Made by a program: the position numbers and the translations under genes. From positions 1-9,775 of the forward strand of contig NZOA01000022.1 of the NCBI GenBank assembly GCA_002695115.1: a stretch of 9,775 nt of DNA. The letters run 5' to 3'. The notes beneath the pieces were generated by a model that worked only from the letters and a program-made list of their open reading frames with translations, was not told the DNA's origin and ran no database searches. The stretch is from Planctomycetota bacterium (GTDB lineage Bacteria > Planctomycetota > UBA8108). Of the stretch, positions 6,780 through 9,775 are shown piece after piece. Positions within the stretch are counted from its first letter, which is position 1. Each line of letters starts with the position of its first letter.

Positions 6780-7925
6780 CTACTTCGGCAATGATCCATC
6801 GCCGGTCGCTTCACCTTTGAGAACCCAGGCCAGGTTGAATCGCGCCACGGTCGAGCCCCCCTTGGGGCCACCTTCGAAGTGGAGATAGATCCAGCCCTCG
6901 GATTTCGTCCCGGGACGACCGGAGGTGAGCGAGGAGTAGCCATGGCTGCCGGCGAAGACCAGGCGCTTTACGGGCCAGGTCTTACCGCCGTCGAGGCTCG
7001 CCCAGATGGTGCCCAGCTTCCGTCCGCCCGGGCTGTCGCAGTTCGAGTAGAGCAGGATGTCGCGATCCTTGACCGCCAGGCGCGTCAGTCCGCCCATGCA
7101 GCCGTAGTTGGTGTCCTGCGGGCCATCGGGAAGCGCCTCGCAGATTTTCAGGTCTTTCCAGGTCTTGCCGCCGTCAACGCTGCGGGCTGTCCAGCGCCGC
7201 CGGGGGTTTTCGCCCTCGTTGGCCCAGTGGCGGCGCGAGTTGTAGTAGACTGTTCCGTCTGAAAGCTCGGCCAGGGTTGCCTCGCCGGTGCCGTTGGCGG
7301 GGAAGGGGTCGCTGGTATTCCAGGTCTTGCCTCCATCCTCGCTGTAGACCGCGTTGGTGTAGTGCAGGGGCCACTTGCTGCGGTGGTTGCGGCCGGCGTA
7401 GAAGCGCGAGGGGCGAATCAGGCGCCCCTTGTGCTTGCCGTGGCGCAGCGTGATGCCGTGGTCGTTCATGTGCATCGAGGGCTGGTTGCCCTTGGAGTCC
7501 GGATTGACCGTGGCGTCGATCTTTTCCCAGGTCTTTCCATCGTCCTGGCTGCGGTAGATCGACAGCGGTGCCGGCGGATGCCGATCCTCCACGAAGGCGA
7601 TAATGGCACCGGATGTCTCATCGACGATGACCCCGCCGCACTGGAAGCCCGGCTTCTGGATGACGATTTCCTTACCCCAGGTCTTCCCGCCGTCTTCACT
7701 GCGGCGGGCGCGCACGTAGCTGGTGCCCCAGGTGGCGATCACGGTTCCCTTCATCGAGACGACGATGTTGGGGAAACGCTCTCCGCTGAATACCTGGTTC
7801 AACTCGAGGCTGGGCTCACCGAGGAACGCATCCAGTTTACCTTCACCCGCGGAGAGCTTGCCTGTTGACGCGGCGGAGGCCAGGAGTGCTGTCGCGCAGA
7901 AAAGAGCGGATAACTTTTTCATCAT
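6780..7925 (-). CDS. Secreted sialidase-like (BNR/Asp-box) six-bladed propeller protein
   Basis: A 381-residue protein with a Sec signal peptide (MMKKLSALFCATALLASAAS) and no lipobox. Five Asp-box motifs of the form SxDxGKTW lie at residues 76-83, 126-133, 195-202, 249-256 and 310-317, spaced as in a six-bladed sialidase propeller. RFPN (50-53) corresponds to the FRIP-type motif near the first arginine. GRLIRPSRF (167-175) fits a second arginine region, TGEATLAEL (213-221) the glutamate region, and HGYSSL (328-333) the tyrosine-nucleophile region. Key residues for an exo-sialidase-type active site therefore seem present, though this is by-eye alignment. Planctomycete proteins of this class often act on unknown glycans, so true sialic-acid hydrolysis is not assured. 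AAAGGA lies 4 bases before the first ATG and 7 before the second (7922), so the second may be the real start. It heads a tight gene run with the PSCyt1 and DUF1501-A genes. Confidence 0.92.
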   Translation of the reverse strand: MMKKLSALFCATALLASAASTGKLSAGEGKLDAFLGEPSLELNQVFSGERFPNIVVSMKGTVIATWGTSYVRARRSEDGGKTWGKEIVIQKPGFQCGGVIVDETSGAIIAFVEDRHPPAPLSIYRSQDDGKTWEKIDATVNPDSKGNQPSMHMNDHGITLRHGKHKGRLIRPSRFYAGRNHRSKWPLHYTNAVYSEDGGKTWNTSDPFPANGTGEATLAELSDGTVYYNSRRHWANEGENPRRRWTARSVDGGKTWKDLKICEALPDGPQDTNYGCMGGLTRLAVKDRDILLYSNCDSPGGRKLGTIWASLDGGKTWPVKRLVFAGSHGYSSLTSGRPGTKSEGWIYLHFEGGPKGGSTVARFNLAWVLKGEATGDGSLPK

Positions 7926-7929
7926 GGGT

Positions 7930-7935
7930 TCCTTT
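7930..7935 (-). promoter_or_regulatory. Ribosome binding site of the sialidase-like gene
   Basis: AAAGGA on the minus strand. The distance is 4 bases to the ATG at 7925 and 7 bases to the adjacent in-frame ATG at 7922. The usual 5-9 base spacing slightly favours the second ATG, which changes the protein by one residue only. Confidence 0.6.
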
Positions 7936-7969
7936 GTTGGAGGGTGGGATTGTTGAATGGAAGTCGTAC

Positions 7970-7999
7970 ATTGTGCCCATTATCGCGGTCCGTAGTCAA
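7970..7999 (-). promoter_or_regulatory. Sigma70-like promoter candidate for the sialidase-PSCyt1-DUF1501 operon
   Basis: On the minus strand TTGACT (7999-7994, 5 of 6 to consensus) is followed after 18 bases by CACAAT (7975-7970, 4 of 6). It sits in the 103-base gap between the stop of the spermidine-synthase-like gene and the sialidase-like start, and would give a leader of about 40 bases. I see no clear terminator in the gap, so read-through from the upstream gene remains possible. Confidence 0.33.
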
Positions 8000-8028
8000 T
8001 CGCATCCGGAGCGAGGGAGGCGGCAGAC

Positions 8029-8712
8029 TCAGGATGTGTAAGGCCAGCCGAGGTAGACCACGTGCCGCGGCCCTTTATGTTTGGGCCTGTGGAACTCGGC
8101 CCGGAAGCCGCAGGCTCCCATCAGCTTTTCGAAGGTTTTTACAGGACCCTCGGACCAGACGGCCATGCAGCCTCCGCTGCGCAGGGCCAGCCTGGCCTGC
8201 TGGAGGCCTTTGCGCCCGTAGACGAGGTCTTCGGTTCCTTTCGGTGGCGGGTAGGGGCCTTCGTAGAGGTCGAGTACGAGGGCGTCAAATTTCTCCTCCT
8301 CGGGTGCCTCGGCGGCGCGTGAGATAAGGATGCTGACATCGAGAATCTCGAGCTTGACACGGGGGTCATCGAGCGCGTTTTTCGAGAGCTCGGAGATCGG
8401 GCCGCGGCACCACCCGGCGACGATGGGGTTGATCTCGGCTGTGACAACCTCAGCATCCGCCGGCAGCAGGTCAAGGGCGGCGCGAAGCGTATAGCCCATC
8501 CCGAGCCCGCCGATCAGCACCCGGGGAGCGGTTTTTTTCGCCAGCGGGGCGCAGGCCAGGTCGGCCAGGGCCACCTCTGAGCGGTGCAGGAAACTCGACA
8601 TCAGGGGACGGTGGTCGATGGCGATGACCCAGTGGCCGCTCGCCTGGCGGATCAGCGCGAGCTTCCCCTCATCGGTGTCAACGCTGTCGATTACTTCAGA
8701 GGGACGAGGCAT
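8029..8712 (-). CDS. Spermidine-synthase-like Rossmann-fold (SAM-binding type) protein
   Basis: With ATG at 8712 the protein has 227 residues and no signal peptide, so it is cytoplasmic. An in-frame TTG at 8733 would add seven residues. Landmarks are a nucleotide-binding loop RVLIGGLGMGYTLRAAL (64-80), VVTAEINP (89-96) with an acidic residue after strand 2, LEILDV (121-126), and DALVLDLYEGP (143-153) at the end of strand 4. The layout is that of spermidine-synthase-like or class I methyltransferase proteins. True aminopropyltransferases are near 280-300 residues with an N-terminal beta domain and a DxxDP-type catalytic stretch; here only about 60 residues precede the binding loop and LDLYEGP replaces that stretch. 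I therefore do not call it a polyamine synthase. The acceptor, if any, is unknown. It lies divergent to the oxidoreductase gene and 103 bases ahead of the sialidase-like gene, with no obvious functional link to either. Confidence 0.82.
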   Translation of the reverse strand: MPRPSEVIDSVDTDEGKLALIRQASGHWVIAIDHRPLMSSFLHRSEVALADLACAPLAKKTAPRVLIGGLGMGYTLRAALDLLPADAEVVTAEINPIVAGWCRGPISELSKNALDDPRVKLEILDVSILISRAAEAPEEEKFDALVLDLYEGPYPPPKGTEDLVYGRKGLQQARLALRSGGCMAVWSEGPVKTFEKLMGACGFRAEFHRPKHKGPRHVVYLGWPYTS

Positions 8713-8791
8713 GTATTTAACCTGGGATGTCAACAGTTTGGCACCGGCTCACGATAGAAGACTCGCTTCCTGCTAAAAAGAGGAATTTAGA

Positions 8792-8811
8792 AGAACCCGC
8801 CGCGGGGTTTT
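8792..8811 (+). other. Hairpin in the divergent intergenic region, weak terminator-like
   Basis: AGAACCC (8792-8798) can pair with GGGTTTT (8805-8811), including one G-U pair, across a six-base GC-rich loop. The 3' arm contains the T run, so it resembles a weak plus-strand terminator or attenuator. No plus-strand gene ends nearby. The remainder of the 212-base region (8713-8924) shows a lone -10-like GATAAT (8837-8842) ahead of the oxidoreductase gene with no matching -35, and nothing else I can name. Confidence 0.25.
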
Positions 8812-8913
8812 AGCCCGCCCTTCTCGTTTATTGCCCGATAATCTGGTACCATGAATCTCTGAATCCGGAAGTTACAGGCTTAGAGAAAACAATCCAAGTC
8901 ATTGCTGAGGCAA

Positions 8914-8920
8914 GGAGAGG
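8914..8920 (+). promoter_or_regulatory. Strong ribosome binding site of the Gfo/Idh/MocA gene
   Basis: GGAGAGG is followed by TCTT and the ATG at 8925, with GGAG ending 7 bases before it. This is the best Shine-Dalgarno match in the window and fixes the start. Confidence 0.75.
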
Positions 8921-8924
8921 TCTT

Positions 8925-9775
8925 ATGAGCAGAGTCAATCGTAGAGGTTTCCTCAAGGGGACTTTGGGCGCGGCGGCAGCCGTCAGCCTTCCCTCGATCG
9001 CGGTAGACGGAGCGATCCTCGGAGCGAACGAGCGTCTTCGCATGGCCGTCTGCGGCCTGAACGGCCGCGGCGGGAGCCATATTGGTGGTTTCGGCGGCGA
9101 CAAGCGCGTTGAACTGGCCTGGCTTATCGATCCCGATGAGAACGTGAGGAAGCGTCGGCTGAGAGGCCGGAAGAATTGCCAGGACAGCGCCAATTTCAGG
9201 GAAGCCCTCGCGGATAAGAACGTTGACGCGATCAGTGTCGCGGCACCGAACCACTGGCACTCCCTGATGACCATCGAGGCGGCCCAGGCCGAAAAGCACT
9301 GCTACGTCGAGAAGCCGGCGAGTCACGATGTCTACGAAGGCGCGGTCGCAACCGCTGCCTGGAAGAAGTACAAGGTCGTCATCCAGCACGGCACCCAGCA
9401 GCGCAGCGACGCCAGGGTGGCGGGCCTCCACGACCTGATCCACGCAGGCAAGTTCGGCAAGCTGAAGATCTCCTACGGCTATTGCTGCAAGCCCCGCGGC
9501 GGCATCGGAAAGAACAAGGCTGGAGAGCCTCCCAAGCACCTCGACTGGGATCTCTGGAAAGGTCCCGCCAAGGTCAAGGAGTATCACAGCAATTACGTTC
9601 ATTACAACTGGCATTGGTTCTGGGACACCGGCAACGGTGACCTGAACAACCAGGGAACCCACCAGCTTGACAGGGCGCGCTGGGCGATCGACAAGGACCA
9701 GACCCATCCCGTGCGCACCTTCGCGCTCGGCGGCCGGTTCAACAATAAGCAGAACCAGTGGAACAACGACGAGGG
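8925..9775 (+). CDS. Gfo/Idh/MocA family NAD(P)-dependent oxidoreductase, Tat-exported (partial, 3' end outside window)
   Basis: An open frame of 283 residues from ATG 8925 to the window edge, with a strong ribosome binding site. The leader MSRVNRRGFLKGTLGAAAAV is a twin-arginine signal (RRGFLK). The Rossmann domain follows: RMAVCGLNGRGGSH (39-52) as the dinucleotide-binding loop, LAWLIDPDE (64-72) at strand 2, VDAISVAAPNHWH (100-112), then the family motif EKP (129-131). The C-terminal domain begins near 165 and includes LDWDLWKGP (206-214), YNWHWFWD (227-234) and GNGDLNNQGTHQLD (236-249), a signature I associate with planctomycete members. These enzymes oxidise or epimerise sugars, inositols and related polyols. 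The substrate cannot be told from sequence. Export of a nicotinamide-dependent enzyme by Tat is common in this phylum and fits folding around a bound cofactor before export. About 100-170 residues are probably missing at the right. Confidence 0.94.
   Translation, partial: MSRVNRRGFLKGTLGAAAAVSLPSIAVDGAILGANERLRMAVCGLNGRGGSHIGGFGGDKRVELAWLIDPDENVRKRRLRGRKNCQDSANFREALADKNVDAISVAAPNHWHSLMTIEAAQAEKHCYVEKPASHDVYEGAVATAAWKKYKVVIQHGTQQRSDARVAGLHDLIHAGKFGKLKISYGYCCKPRGGIGKNKAGEPPKHLDWDLWKGPAKVKEYHSNYVHYNWHWFWDTGNGDLNNQGTHQLDRARWAIDKDQTHPVRTFALGGRFNNKQNQWNNDE

Noticed and set aside
8029..8733. Annotation as a true spermidine synthase (speE)
   Set aside because: The catalytic DxxDP-type stretch and most of the N-terminal beta domain are missing, so only the fold is claimed.
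8733..8733. TTGACA just upstream of the spermidine-synthase-like gene as a -35 box
   Set aside because: It lies only about 20 bases before the ATG, so a -10 at proper spacing would fall inside the coding region, and no -10-like sequence is there.
8880..9707. Minus-strand open frame of 275 codons antisense to the oxidoreductase gene
   Set aside because: The plus strand carries a strong ribosome binding site, Tat leader, Rossmann loop and EKP motif. The minus frame is a low-complexity Val/Leu/Gly-rich shadow.

Overview
The window looks like chromosomal DNA of a GC-rich member of the Planctomycetota or a close PVC relative (Verrucomicrobiota, Lentisphaerota). The main reason is the gene set: a PSCyt1/DUF1549/DUF1553 cytochrome-type protein, two DUF1501 proteins with twin-arginine leaders, a BNR-repeat sialidase-like protein and a Tat-exported Gfo/Idh/MocA oxidoreductase. 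These families are strongly expanded in that superphylum. The phylum call rests on family content, not on a marker gene. There is no rRNA, tRNA, CRISPR array, insertion sequence or phage gene.

Layout. Six genes lie on the minus strand and one on the plus strand. Read in the minus direction from the divergent intergenic region at 8713-8924, the order is: a spermidine-synthase-like Rossmann protein (8712-8029), a secreted five-Asp-box sialidase-like protein (7925-6780), a diheme-motif PSCyt1-DUF1549-DUF1553 protein (6730-4286), DUF1501 protein A (4256-2760), a hairpin terminator candidate (2722-2747), a promoter candidate (2636-2664), DUF1501 protein B (2585-1227), and a secreted glycoside-hydrolase-like protein (1085 to beyond base 1). 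On the plus strand a Gfo/Idh/MocA oxidoreductase starts at 8925 behind a strong Shine-Dalgarno sequence and runs off the right edge. No gene-free stretch exceeds 300 bases; the longest is the 212-base divergent region.

How the genes may work together. The sialidase-like gene, the PSCyt1 gene and DUF1501-A are closely spaced (49 bases, then about 30 bases or a 3-base overlap depending on the start) and probably form one transcript. Six of the seven products carry export signals (four Sec-like or Tat leaders on the minus strand plus two more Tat leaders), so this is mostly a cell-envelope locus. The sialidase-like, GH42-like and Gfo/Idh/MocA proteins point to glycan or sugar-derivative breakdown outside the cytoplasm. 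The biochemical roles of DUF1501 and DUF1549/DUF1553 are not established, so any substrate is inference.

The points most worth a second look are: the four-cysteine, GH42-like metal-site pattern in the leftmost protein, which seems to lack the usual acid/base glutamate; the two divergent DUF1501 proteins side by side with a terminator and promoter between them; and the spermidine-synthase-like protein that lacks the family's catalytic signature. I found no clearly new multi-gene system. This is a typical planctomycete-style catabolic or envelope locus with some unusual members.
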